NCBI GenBank assembly: GCA_027924585.1
Contig: BSBM01000865.1
Location: 3,968,001 to 4,032,000, forward strand
Direction: 5' to 3'
DNA from: Larix kaempferi
Lineage: Eukaryota; Streptophyta; Pinopsida; Pinales; Pinaceae
DNA: 64,000 nt
This document shows positions 34,574 to 47,299 of this stretch, in pieces. The notes beneath the pieces are model-generated. The model worked only from the letters and a program-made list of their open reading frames with translations, ran no database searches and was not told the origin of the DNA. Both the position numbers and the translations under genes were made by a program. Every line of letters begins with the position of its first letter. The stretch's first letter is position 1.

Positions 34574-36565
34574 GGTGATACTTTTGTTGGAGTAGATCAA
34601 GGTGTTGTTTAGGGATGTATTTCCATTGAAATCACAGATTCAAAAATTTTGCAAAATCAAGACTGTTGTTCTTTTAAATTCCACGAAGAAGAATCCTTGG
34701 ACATTTTTGTCATACAAAATGTTGAAGTTACATTTCAACATTTCAAAGAACATATACATCTTTTGCCTGATGTGCACGATAAGACAAATGAACATATTGC
34801 TCCCATTTCCAGTAAGGATGATATTAAGTTTAATAAAATGAAACAAAAAAAGATGGCATAAATAAAAGAGGTCATCAACATGAGATAATTCTTCATATTC
34901 TCAAGGATCCTCATGCAAATCTATTGGAATCATCAGTGGAAATGGATTTGGTGTTGCTCATAAACAATGGAGTAAGTCACTATTGGAAGGTTGAGTTGCC
35001 AACTTTTGAGTTTTTCTTTCTATTTGAGGACATTCAAAGCATGTGGCAACCGAAAATCATTTAGTTGATTGGCTATATTGATTGTTTTATTTTACATAAT
35101 TCAGAACTTGCTTTTAGCAGTTTAGAGTAGGTTGTTTTGAATAAGCTCACCTTTTGAGCATCCTTTCAACATTTTTTAGTTATTTTTTTTATTTCAACAA
35201 TGAATCTTTCAATATCAAATTTCAATTTGCAGCAGTTTGGTTTTCAATGGGATTTGTCTCAGGTATTAAGAAGTAGGTTGAAGGTCTCAAGTTGTTGGTT
35301 TTCAGAGTTTCGAAGCATCCCAATGGATGGGCACTTGGTCAACGATTTCTTTTCTACCTCATAGGGAGAGTAGCATTCCCAATTGGAACCAATGTTATCA
35401 CATGCAATTTTTTTATAAAATTGGATAAAAGAAAAGAAATTTTCGAATTGGATTGTTCAAACTTCCTTCGATCATGGATTCCTTGGGAAAAAGCATACAA
35501 ATTTGGTTTTGCCAGTCATATTGATTTTTGAGTTTGCAACAACAATTACTATGTTCACCAAAACATTATTGGGCCCGAAGCTCAATATCCAAACCAATCA
35601 TCAACCATGTGGTTTTTGAGTTTGCAACAACAATTACTATGTTCACCAAAACATTATTGGGCCCGAAGCTCAATATCCAAACCAATCATCAACCATGGAA
35701 GTCACAAACCAAGGATCAACTTGAGAATTCAACATACGATGCAACACAGTCATGCAAAGCCTACTGCATCAAGACCAAGTCATAAGGGAGAAGCCCACAA
35801 GGGGCATGACATTATTCTCAAAGTGTCGATGTGGATGTCAAGCGTTAGTGTATATAAACTATTAAATATATTGTTCTGCTATGTATGTGGGATAATTTCC
35901 ACTGAGAAAACAAAAAATATAAAAAGTGCAGTGGTGAAATTCTGTTTAAACACTTATACGCCAGCTATCAAATGAAATTTGCCAAGTGTGCCAAATGTTC
36001 AACGCAGGGTTTCTACCTCAGCTTTGCTTTGATTTTTTGTATTTTAGTGGTTGGGCAGAATGATTCCATGATACACATAAGTCAGATGAAAAGTTTAAAA
36101 TGCCAAACGCCAAAGGAAATGTTAAGGATTGTGTGACATCGAGCTACTAAGTGTTCACTAAATGATCAGATGTCAAAAAGAGCTTGAGACCGCCATCACA
36201 TCAAGCAACAACACAGTTTTTCCAGAACTTTCGTAGCACCAATACACTGAAAACAGAAGAAACCGCTACAAAAGTTCTGTAGCTCAACTTTTGTAGTGCC
36301 TACACTACAAAAATAGGGGAATTTGCTGTAAGAGTTCTGGAAACTTACAAAATTTTGGGATTTTCCTGTTTTAGCCATTAATTTTGGGTGCATATTACGA
36401 GAAGATGGTGATTGATCTCAACAAAATGAAAGAGGGTTTTCTCAAGAACGACTTCATATACATAAACATATCTCATGTTTTACCCAGGTGTCATGGTTTT
36501 GGAGATTCGAAGGGATATTTAAACCCTATTTTTCAGTAATTCGTCAGATTTATTTTTCTAAAAAA
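34574..36565 (+). other. Athila-like interior without pol
   Basis: Broken ORFs (34649-34861, 35292-35531) with no polymerase or integrase motif. An 88-bp tandem duplication lies at 35525-35697 (TTTTTGAGTTTGCAACAAC, CATTATTGGGCCCGAAGC), the two units nearly identical. Confidence 0.5.
35525..35697. repeat. Tandem duplication, 88-bp unit
   Basis: Two nearly identical units starting TTTTTGAGTTTGC at 35525 and 35613 and ending near CATCAACCATG. Recent compared with the age implied by the surrounding LTRs. Confidence 0.9.
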
Positions 36566-37432
36566 TGTCTAATCATCAGTTGATGAGACACCTCATCATT
36601 TCGACTTGGGGATGAGATATTATCTCCTCCTTTATTATTAGAAATTAAACCCTAAAAGTTAGGAAGTGGTTGAAGGTGTCATTATTTTTATAACTACTTT
36701 CTATATGAGGAAGGAACTGATGTAACCGAACTGCTAAAGTCTTAATGTAAAGATAGTCTATATATTGTAAGGGAAGAATTGTAAAAAGGGGGTTCGAGTG
36801 GGAAAGGTGAGACTTCTATGTATTGAAATATTTACTGTGTTGATTTAAGTGACTCAATATAGAAATACTGAGTTTTCTATAGCAAAGATTCACGTGTTAA
36901 TGCTTTCCAGTTTTGTGATTTCTCGTGTGCATGTTTATCCTTCTATATTTTCCATAAAATGTATGATCTTCAGGTGTTTGAATGGAAATAGATAATTTGG
37001 AAATCATATTGTATGCTCTAAGTTATATCAATCAAGTACTCCATCTTTTCATCTAAAGTTAGCACAAAATTCATTCTTGCTAAATGCTTTGTGTTAATGG
37101 ACTGTAATTCTCAATTCCTCCACCATCCACAACAAGTTTAAACGATTGTGAAGCATTGACCATATTGCCTTTGTTATTTGATTTTCTCCATCTTCAGTTA
37201 TTGATCACTTTGGTTGATATTCAAGTGTCTTGACTCCATGCCCAATGGTATTTTCTTTAGCTCTGTGAACTACATCATAAAACCGTATTCTTATCTAAAG
37301 ATCTGGCCCTCGTAACTAGATTCTATTGAGGGAGCCCCCTTTGGTTGGAAAGGCCAATTTCCAGCCTAAAGATTGGTTTGAGGTTACCTTGGTATTTTTC
37401 CTATATAGCCAGGAAAATTTTGAGTGATAACA
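36566..37432 (+). repeat. 3' LTR of Athila-like element
   Basis: Begins TGTCTAATCATCAG and ends GAGTGATAACA; partner of 32612-33480. Confidence 0.85.
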
Positions 37433-37433
37433 C

Positions 37434-40400
37434 CTATTGCACTTCAATCGGTTGAAAAATTCTTCTCTGAACTTCATTTTGTTCTTCCATAGTATCTTGC
37501 ATAAATTTCATCACTGGTAAACCCAATTGAACAGGAAACAGAGCGTCAGTACCATAAATAAGTTGAAATGGAGATGTGCCAATAGATTTTTTGGTTGTTA
37601 CTCGATCTACCCAAAGAGCAAATTTTAGTTTGCTGTCCCATACTCTCTTATTTTGAAATAACAATTTTTTAATATTATTGATGAGGCTTTTGTTTGTTGA
37701 CTCCGCCAAACCATTACCTTGTGGGTAATAGGGCATATAATGCTTGAGTATAATGTTATGTCTCTCACAAAAGTGCACCATGTTTTGAGATTTAAAGGCT
37801 GCAACATTATCAGTCACTAGTTTCTTGGGACATACAAACCTACTAAGGATATTCTCTTCTACGAAGTTAATAATTATTTTATCAGTTTCCCTCCTAGTAG
37901 GGATCACCTCTACCCATTTACTAAAATATTCAGTGGTTGTTAAGATCCACTTGTGCTTCCCACTTGAGGGAGGATTAATTTCACCTATGAAATCTAACCC
38001 CCACTGCTGAAAGGGTGCATCTATTGCAATAGGATTTAAGGGAAGAGAGAGAATTTTTTGTTTACCTGATAATTTTTTACATTCAACACATGATTTTACC
38101 TGGGAATAAACATCAGAGAACAACGAGGGCCAATAATATCCTCCCTCAAGGTTTTAAAGGCAATGTATTTCCAATACTGATTCCCCCAAAAAATTCCTCC
38201 ATGTAGATCTGTTGTTATCATATCAACCTCATCTTTATTCACACACTTGAGAAGCATTCCTCCAGGGTCTTTCCAATACAAGGTTTGATCCACTGAACAA
38301 TATTTCATAGCGTTAAGTTTCAATGACCGATGCTTTCTCTTATCAAAATCTGATGGGCACTGCAAATATAAAAGGAAATACACTATATATTTGTACCAAG
38401 AAGAATCAACATACCTATCAAAAGTATGTTCTTTGTCATGTTTGGTCTATAATTATTATTGTATTAATTGATTCAAAACCAAGTTCGGTCCTAAGGCCTC
38501 ACAATTTGTATTAATTATCAATCGGGAAAGACCTTTCCCCTTGAACAGTTTGGTAGGCTTGATTAGCATATCATATTCCATAATCTTTGTTATCCAACGC
38601 CCCCTTTTTCCCTCACTGTTAGGCTGCACTAAAATCTCTTTGACTGTTGCATTAGGAACATATGCTATAATATTTGAATGCAGAAGGTAAATTCTAAAGA
38701 ACTTAAGTGCTTTAACTAAAGCATAAGTTCGATTGTGATATTCTTAAGTTTTGAATGTCTAAGAGTTTTGCTGAGGAATGAAATAGGTAGCTCCAGAACT
38801 TGTGAATTCATTTGCAATAACACCACAACTATGGTGTCTTCAGATGCAAAATAAAAGGTTAATAATTCTTTAGAAAAGCATGGACTTACCAGTACTGGAG
38901 ATTCGGTAAGGGCCTGTTTTATTCTTTCAAATGATAATCTAACTTCAGTTGTCCATTTCACCTCCTGATATTTCTTAAGCATTCATGTGATCTACTTGAT
39001 GATCTCTGCAAAATTAGGAATGAACCACCTTAAAAAATTAATTTTTCCAATGAAAGATTGAATTTCTTTCTTATTCCTTGGGATAGAAATCTTTAAGATA
39101 GCTTTAACGCAGTCAGGGTCAATCTTAATAACTTTGGCCGAGACTATATGGCCCAACAATTTACCTTCCTGCATGGCAAAATGAGATTTATTTGAGTTCA
39201 AAGTTAACCCAAACTTCCTACATTTAAGAAAAGTCCACCTTAAATGTTTAAGATGCTCATCATCATATTTAGAAAAAACAATGATGTCATCTAAATAAAT
39301 TACCACAAACTTTTCCATTTCGCCAAGAAAGGCTATATCCATATCCCTTTGAAAATTTGCACTTGCGTTCATGAGACCAAATGGAATTTTGAATTTGTGT
39401 CTGCATTCATGAGACCAAATGGCATTTTGAATTTGTGTCTGCATTCATGAGACCAAATGGAATTTTGAATTTGCCGTCCACGTTCATGAGACCAAATGGC
39501 ATTTTGTCGTACATGAACGTTCCCCAAGGAGTAGTAAAGGCAGTTTTTTACTCTGTCATTCGGATGTACAACTATCTGATTGTATCCAAAGAATCCATCA
39601 ATCATGGATATTATCTGGGCACCTACTACTCTCTGTAAGATCTCTCAATTTTGGGGAGTGGATAGTTATCTTTAAGGGAGCATCTATTTAAATTTCAGAA
39701 ATACACACAAAGCCTTATCTTGCCATTTTTCTTACCCACCAGCACTAAATTTGCCACCCATGTAGAATATCGAAGGGGAACAATGATCTTTGCCTCTAAC
39801 AATTTCTTTACTTCTTTTTCAATAATCAGTAGCAAGGTTGGATACATGCACCTTATTTTTTGTCTAAAAGGCTTTGTATTGGGATTCAATGGAATTTTAT
39901 GTTGGATGATGCTAGTATCATAAGTCTTTAGATCCTCATAAGACCAGGCAAATATGTTTACAATTTTTTTCATCAAATCAATGTACCTCCTTCTATGTTC
40001 ACCCGACAATGGTTTGGACAACTTTATCATCTTAGGTTCAGAAAGACTTCCTATATTACAACTCACCACATTCTTTTTAGATGACTAAACAATAGGCTTT
40101 AGCAAAATATCATTGTTAGAAAACAACCTCTCTAAAGGCACAAGATCTTTTGGAATAAAGTTACCTTTCAGTTCAATAATATCATGGTTTCCAATTTAAT
40201 TTCAGAAAGAATAAGTACTGTCACTTTCCTGAGTATCTTCATCTTGATCAATCTGTGATGTGGAAAACTCACCAATCAGCTCCATTTTTTTTTTTCTCCG
40301 TCATCATGAAATACCCTCCAATGTTTGACATTATCTAGCACTGATGGTCTGTACCTCACTTCAATTGGGTATCTGCGGTGAGGTTGTTTGGGCACCATGA

Positions 40401-40560
40401 AATTACTGGCAGCAAGGGCCAAAGAATCCACAGTCTAATTATGATCTCTTGGAATAAAAGTTATATTGAATGCTGAAAAGAAATTATCAATAAGGTCCCA
40501 GACTTCTTTGAATCTATAGACCTTCAACAACTATTGTTTTACCTACCATAAGTTCCGTCT
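37434..40560 (-). pseudogene. Decayed Tat-like pol (RNase H, RT, integrase)
   Basis: Minus-strand order from the right: an RNase H-like C-terminal segment (NITFIPRDHN, stop, TVDSLALAASNF) and a conserved linker (RRYPIEVRYRPSVLDNVKHW) near 40310-40480, then the RT N-terminal part (GEHRRRYIDLMKKIVNIFAW, 39695-40069). The RT palm follows with VIYLDDIIVFS near 39290, then RNase H at 38716-38982 and an integrase at 37434-38123 with WGLDFIGEINPP, VTDNVAAF and NGLAESTNKSL. There are several stops and frameshifts, one in an A-run near 40285. The integrase frame itself is open for 229 codons. The left end abuts the Athila-like LTR. Confidence 0.8.
39370..39522 (-). repeat. 38-bp microsatellite-like expansion inside RT motif B
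   Basis: Plus-strand CATGAGACCAAATGG recurs at 39370, 39408, 39446 and 39485 (steps of 38, 38, 39). On the minus strand the unit encodes PFGLMNA, the conserved substrate-pocket motif of RT, so the motif is present four times in shifting frames. It breaks the RT reading frame. Confidence 0.9.
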
Positions 40561-40659
40561 ATTTTAGTAAATGACTTAGCTCTACGAAGCAGTTTTTGGC
40601 CATCATTGAATGGTAGTGCTCATCCTTACATGGGTTTCCCTAATTTAGCACATTTTGCA

Positions 40660-41163
40660 TGTTGGAATCAATGTTTATTTATCCCATATTAACCAGTGCT
40701 ATGATAGTCTATGCTTACATAAATAAGCCTCACACCTTTCTCTTCCCAATTTTTATTTTTTACCTAATGGAATCCTACGTGGTTATATTTTTGTTTATTT
40801 CATTATTTTTAACTTATGATTATGATGATGAATGAATGTTTCACATTATTCTCATTTTAAATCTTCCCTTACAAACAACCACACTCATTCATTCTCTTTC
40901 AATGAGACAAAACTCATGTACATCCTTAGGGAGGGACCCTTCGGACCCTAATTGTCATCATTGCTTATGTTAATGTACTCTAATGAAGAGCAGTTGGAGC
41001 AGCAGGTGTAAACGCTCCAACCATCCTACCTTGTATAAATACATATGAATTACGTGAATAATACTGAATCAGACGTTCCTTCTTTTCAATATTATGTGTT
41101 CTCGGTTATATGTGTGTGTTCTTCCAATGCTTGAATGCTTTGTTGAAGCTTGCTCGTTCAACA
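40660..41163 (+). repeat. Candidate LTR, 504 bp
   Basis: Begins TGTTGGAATCAATG and ends GCTCGTTCAACA, with a TATA-like TGTATAAATACATA near 41032. It is followed by TTTGGTGCCATTTTTG, which loosely resembles a primer site. No partner copy is in the window, so this is tentative. Confidence 0.35.
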
Positions 41164-44084
41164 CTTTGGTGCCATTTTTGTTCTCAATTCGGCCTGGGTG
41201 ACAGAAGCTGCGGATGGGGAACGAATCGAACTTGGAAGAAATCGAGAAGATGTTAGTGTCAAGAAACCTGCAACAAAAACTAAAGACTACTCGTGCGTGG
41301 TGGCGTGGTGCTTTTGATTGAAGAAAATGAGGAATGCAGGTGATATGCTATGATTTAATAATAATAAGATGCGCTCGAAGGAATGAAAAATTGCCTATGA
41401 TTGAAGAAGTCGACGGAGAGCAGTTTGATAATGAATGCGGGCCTCAGAAAATTGACATGGTTGAACTGTTGACTGTTGCAGTTCAAAACAGTTTCACTGC
41501 AGTCTCGACCAAATAGCTCATAGATGTTGTACGTTGTAACTTACTAGAGTCCTACATTTTCTTCCATACCTGGATTCAAATGTACTCATTTCTAATGATG
41601 ATTGATGACCATATTTTATTCGACCACCCATAATGGTCGAGCAATAATTTTGATCGACGATTTTTCGATTTGGTTGATATTATTTTCGTCGTCGCCTAAA
41701 TATTTTGGATAAGTCAAGAAAAAAAATGGTCGAAACATATTTATAATAATTTTTATGTTGGTGAATTTCTCATTGGAAAAATGAGAGGAGGGGTGAGTGA
41801 ATATTTAGCACTTTTTACCATTTCAAACATTAATTATATCATGTAAACATTAACCATTAACAATTTCTTGCACCTCACAATTGACAAAATGATATTTGGT
41901 TGACTAATCTAGTCAACAACTTATGATTGGTAACACTATCGCTATTCATATTATGTTATATTTAAGGAGTATTGTGTCAACACCCATATTACAATCATTG
42001 CATTAAGTGTAGTCCAATTTCTTACATCTATCAATGTTATTCATGCCTCGTGTTGGTTTAGTTAAAATCATTATTTATGTTTTCCCAACAGATCATAAAC
42101 ATCAACATATTTTTTTCTTTGGGAGTTTGATTAGAGGGCCCAAGTAACTTCAATACCATTTTCATCATTAGTGATGTTCCTCGTATAAATAAAATATTTT
42201 CATCATTTGTTCTTGGATTCATGGTTCTATTTGATGTTTGATTTCAATATACCAATTTGCATCAAATTAGTTCATACTCAATAACTTGGCACCCATTATC
42301 ATCATTGTCGGGCCACCTTGCATCTGGAAAATATTTTCATTTCCAATTTCTTACTAGATGATTTTTCCCATGCTCAACCACAACACATTAAGGCATTATA
42401 GAAAATTCATAGGTTGTGATGACAATGTTTCAAATATAGTTGAAAGCTAGCAAACATGTAAAACTATGTTCCCTCCATTTTGGGAGCCATCATTATGGGC
42501 TTACCAATAATGAGCTATCAACATGTTCTAAGCCCTTTCTCAGTGGGGTTCCTTTCTAGCAATTTTGTCCCCTCAATAGTGTTGCACACATTCATCCCAT
42601 ATTGAAGCCATACACACCATTCATTTTAGATCTATTATGATCCAACATCAGATGTGTCATGTTACACATGCTATATTTTCAAGATTGTACTTAATCATAG
42701 CACACACATGGGTATTCCCACCTCATTGAAGAAAAATATAGAAAATGCTTTCCTGACATTGGTTGTCTTACAGGTGGCCTTCTCTCTTCCTACAATATAG
42801 GGTCCACCTCAGCAAATATCCCTCTCCCCTTCAATTCTAAACAGTAAACTATGTTGTGTTTCAATTCTACATTTTTTCTCTTAACCTCACATATCATGGG
42901 GCTTTTGTTATCACACCATGTCCATCCTCTTGCACATATGAAAGGTTTCTCATCGAAAACATCATTTGTGACCATATACCAATACACCGAGACCAATGAA
43001 GTACTAAAACATAAGCAATACCTTGCCTATCTATGGAGAATCAAATTCAAATATGCAATTGACTAAACTATTAGTTGTGTGACGCATCAATTATATAGTG
43101 TATAATATCCATGGAAAACACTTTGGTACTTGCATATAAATCCTATAGAATATCCATGCATTAAATTATGTGAATATAGTTGTTTCAATGTACCCTTGAA
43201 TATGGGAAAAACTTTAAAGATTTTGCATTCACCAATTGTAAGGAGGCATTGGAATTAACAAGGAAATTACATGACCTAACTTAGGAAACACTTTAACTTC
43301 TCATGCATGGAATTCTTGAAAGAAAACTATAAGTAGATGGATCTCTCATGAGTTTTAGGATTTCAATGAATGTAAGATTATGTTACACAAGTGCCTTCTG
43401 AGTTCTAGTCACCCGCTACATCAAGTATCAATATTTATATTTTCTTCCTTCACCAAGGGGAGAGATTCTTCTAGTTTTTGTTATAATTTAGAGAGAGAAA
43501 TCCTGGAATATGAAAATACCCTCCCAAATAAAAATATTGAAGGACATATTCATGGATCCTCCTAGGTGATATTGTATTTTATGCAAAGTTTTACCCACTT
43601 CTCAGATGAGAAACCTAAGAACCATGTTCTCGATAATGGAAGGACTGCAAGGGAGGTAACTTCCACTTTATAATAATATGACAAATATTTCATTTGAAAC
43701 TTTTATCTCTCAAAACTACACTAAAAAATGCTAAGTCCCTAGTACAAATCAATGAAACTTTGGTAATAAATGTAGGAGTGCTTCTCACTATCACCACAAC
43801 AACTACTCCTCTCACTACTCACTTGTTCTTTTCTAGCTTGGGGCAAGGGGGAACTAACCTAAACTAAATTAAATGAGCCTTAAATCCTTGGGTTTTCAAT
43901 AAGTTCATTGAAACTATAATAAAAGGATGGGTTAATCTCTCATGACCAATGGCTATTGTTTGTCTTATGGAGTCAAATGGTTGCAAACAAGTCCCAAATG
44001 GTGGTGAATAAATTCAATTGGAAATCCCACTTTAGATGAATCCCCAACAACCATGTATGTTACTCTTCATCATACACTATTGGG
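41164..44084. other. No gene recognised
   Basis: AT-rich sequence with only short ORFs (for example 41334-41516 and 42851-43066) that carry no motif. The first ~350 bases could be the leader of an element belonging to the LTR at 40660. Confidence 0.4.
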
Positions 44085-44177
44085 TAATAGATTACTATCA
44101 CAAGGGGAGAGAATACTACACTAAATCTAGTTGAGGGATGAATTCAAGTAATAAGAACAATTTAGAAACTTGCTCAT
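44085..44177 (+). repeat. Target repeat, left half of the interrupted unit
   Basis: CATACACTATTGGG, AATACTACACT and TCAAGTAATAAGAA match 59898-59997 in the same orientation. The unit is cut at 44177 by the DNA transposon and resumes at 59514/59518. Unit length without the insertion is about 480 bp. Confidence 0.7.
44174..44177. repeat. Target site duplication TCAT, left
   Basis: TCAT precedes the left terminal repeat and recurs at 59514-59517 after the right one. It could be read as five bases (CTCAT) if the final C of the element is counted as flank. Confidence 0.65.
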
Positions 44178-44226
44178 GGGTCAGTGCAAGCTAATGAGGG
44201 TCACTTTTGGCACGTTAGATGCAATA
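44178..44226 (+). repeat. Left terminal inverted repeat
   Basis: Aligns to the reverse complement of 59474-59513 in three blocks (GTGCAAG, ATGAGGGTCACTT, TAGATGCAAT), with a ~9-base insertion before the last block. ATG(A)GGGT occurs twice within each end. Confidence 0.7.
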
Positions 44227-45112
44227 GAAAACTGAAAAAGCAGGCATCCCTCAACTTACTTGGATTTTTTGATTTACTTACGGAAAATATCTTGCATTGA
44301 GTAAAAAAGATGAAATGTAGGAAATTGAATCACGTTTCTGAATATATAACTTTTATGTATTGAAAATTTGCATAGCTATGTCAAGTTTCAGTTTTCCTAA
44401 CAGACACTTTTTATTTTTCAGGCAAATGATAAGGTATATGTTTTTGTGGGTAGAGCCTTTGAGGGCCTAAATGATGGAATCAAGCTACAAAAATCGGCAT
44501 GCATGTAGAGAACACATAGCACTTGTGCGCCATTATTTTTCGAAAATTAAATTAGTAATTTTATAATTTTTTTATAATTGTCTAAGTGATCAAACCTCAA
44601 AAATAGTACATCTTTTGTGGGTAGAGCCTTTGAAGGTCTTAATGCAAAATTCTTGAAATGGATTTTTCATAGAACGTGGAGGTTAGTGTCCTCTTGTGCA
44701 CCATACAATTTTTTTTTGAAATGATTGAGAATTGAAAAAGTTATGGAAGAAACACTAACAATGTGTTTCACGAGTTAAGGAGGTAGGACAGAAAAGAAAT
44801 TGAAAGAAAATAGGAAAAATTAATATTTCAAAATAAAAGTTACATATTTGGAATCTGCAGAAAAAATGCTATTTGTGTCTAAGATTTCGTCAAAAATGAC
44901 TCTGTGTAGCATATTGTAACGAGTGGCTAAGCACAGGCTTCTCCAGAAACTGGAAGAAATACCCAATTAGCTTTGGTTTTTCATTAACATAGCACAGGTT
45001 TGGAATTACCGAAGCAAACTCCAAAGCATACACATAGGATTATTGTTGACATGTGAGCATGTGACTCGGCCTGTTTAAATTCAAAAATATTGCCGCGCTT
45101 TTAGATTTAAAT

Positions 45113-45230
45113 AACGCGTACGCGTTATATAACTAAATAACGCGTGCGCGTTATATCAATAATTAACGCGTACGCGTTATATAACTACATAACACGTACG
45201 CGTTATATAGTTACAAAACGCGCTCGCGTT
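45113..45230. repeat. 26-bp palindrome array 1, five units
   Basis: The 14-bp palindrome AACGCGTACGCGTT starts at 45113, 45139, 45165, 45191 and 45217, exactly 26 bp apart, with one- or two-base variants in units 2, 4 and 5. The 12-base spacers are AT-rich (ATATAACTAAAT type). It lies 0.94 kb inside the left end of the transposon. Confidence 0.95.
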
Positions 45231-45238
45231 ATTCAAAT

Positions 45239-45930
45239 CATAAAATACATGTTTAATACTTGAGAAAGAGGGGGTGTAGAAGTCAAGGGAAATTTTGTTT
45301 AATATTTGAGAAGGGGTGGGGAAGGGTCAAGGGAATCTATGGTTAATATTTAATAGGGGTGGGAAAGGGTCAAGGGCTTAGAAGGATGTTGGAAGCTTGA
45401 GTGGGGAGAGATGAAGGGAATGAGAACATGATGGGCTACAGGGGGTGAAGGGAAGTGGAGCTTGAGAGCACTATTAGGAGTAGAATAGGTTCTGAAGAGG
45501 TATAGGGTTAGAAGTTGAAAGTGAGACTTGAGTGACAAGGGGGATGTGAGAGAGAAATAAAGAATACAAGGGGGGGAGAGACATAGAGCGGGGGAGGGAG
45601 AGGGACAATGGGGAGGAATGGATTTGGAGGGAGTGAGAGATAGATGGGGATAGAACGAAATAAGAGATAGGAAGGGAGGGACAGAAAGTGTTGGTGGGAG
45701 ACATGCAGAGAGTGGTGGCGATGGAGAGAGAGGGAGTGATGGAGAGATTGGGATAGGTTGAGGGAAAGATGAGGGAGGGATAGAAGGTGAGAGACAGGCG
45801 ATGAGAGAGGGAGGGAGAGAAGGTAGGGTGAGGGATGGAGGGAGAAAGTTGGAGATAGATATGGATGGAGGGGGTATGGGTTTGAGAATGGAAAGTGACA
45901 TAATGTGTGTGTATGTGTGTGTGTTTGAGA

Positions 45931-45964
<34 letters not shown>

Positions 45965-45995
45965 TTGATGGTTGGGGAGAGAGAGACTAGAGGGA
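45239..45995 (+). repeat. Purine-rich tract with minisatellite start
   Basis: Three ~50-bp units (TTTAATATTTGAGAAGGGG, GGGAAGGGTCAAGGG) at 45250-45380 lead into about 600 bases of strongly G/A-biased plus strand, ending with GT and GA dinucleotide runs at 45900-45963. The long minus-strand ORF here (45350-46123, Ser/Pro-rich then poly-Met) is a by-product of the composition. Confidence 0.8.
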
Positions 45996-46077
45996 GTTGT
46001 GAGCATCATATTCTCCATCAGCATCATATTCTTCATCATCATCATCTTCATGACCATCATCGTCATCATCAACATCT

Positions 46078-46108
<31 letters not shown>

Positions 46109-46378
46109 CATATTCCTCATCAAATCAAAATCTCCATCATCATTATCATCATCATGATCATCATCTAAACATCACCATCACCATCATCATCAACATCTTC
46201 ATCATCATCACCATCACCATCATCATCAAAATCTTCATCGTCATCACCATCACCATCACCATCACCATATTCATCATCATTGTCATCTCTAGGTTCCCCA
46301 TCAACATCAACATCTCCATCATCATCATCTTCTTCATCATCATCATCTTCATCACCATCATCATCATCATCAACATCT

Positions 46379-46409
<31 letters not shown>

Positions 46410-46883
46410 TATCTTTCTTGAATCAGATCAACATATCCATCATGTCACCATCATCTTCTGAACATCATCATCTAAACATCACCATCACCATCACCATCAT
46501 CATCATCATTACCATCACCATCATCATCAACATCTTCATTGTCATCACCATCATCATCATCATCATCATTGGCATTTGTAGGTTCCTCATCAACATCTCC
46601 ATCATTATCATCTTCTCCATCATCATCATCTTCATCACCATCATCATCAGCATCAACATCTTCATCATCATCACCATAATCATCATCTTCATCGTCATCA
46701 GGTCAACATCTCCATCATCATCATCTTCTTCATCATCTTCACCATCATCATCATCATCATCATCTTCATCGCCATCTCCATCATCTCCATCATCTCCATC
46801 ATCATCACCATCACCATCATCATCATCTTCATGACCATAAACATCTTCATCATCATTGTCATCTCCCCCTTCCTCATCAACAT

Positions 46884-46915
<32 letters not shown>

Positions 46916-47261
46916 CCATCTGAACATCACCATCACCATCATCGTCAACATCTTCATCATCATCATCATCATCAGCAGCATCATCATCAGCATCAGCATC
47001 ATCATCAAAATCTTCATCGTCATCACCATCACCATCTTCATCATCATTGTCATCTCTAGGTTCCCCATCAACACATCTCCATCATCGTCATCTTCTTCAT
47101 CATCATCATCTTCATCACCATCATCATCGTCATCTTCTTCATCATCATCATCTTCATCACCATCATCATCGTCATCAACATCTTCATCATCATCACCACC
47201 ATCATCATCATCATCTTCCTCATCAGATCAACATCTCCATCATGTCACCATCATCTTCATC

Positions 47262-47299
<38 letters not shown>

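Larger units (their letters stand above)
32612..37432 (+). mobile_element. Athila-like element with gag and no pol
   Basis: Two direct repeats of ~869 and ~867 bp (32612-33480, 36566-37432) act as LTRs. The internal 3.1 kb starts with an Asp-tRNA-type primer site and a gag remnant but has no reverse transcriptase, RNase H or integrase motif in any frame I could read. The LTR repeats differ at dozens of sites, so it is old. No target duplication is evident (AAAAA against CCTAT). Confidence 0.75.

Noticed and set aside
32607-37437. Target duplication for the Athila-like element
   Set aside because: AAAAA before the left LTR and CCTAT after the right LTR do not match; no shifted border gave a convincing pair.
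45113-45230. Possible CRISPR array (regular 26-bp spacing)
   Set aside because: Repeat plus spacer is only 26 bp, the spacers are alike and AT-rich, and the context is plant nuclear DNA.
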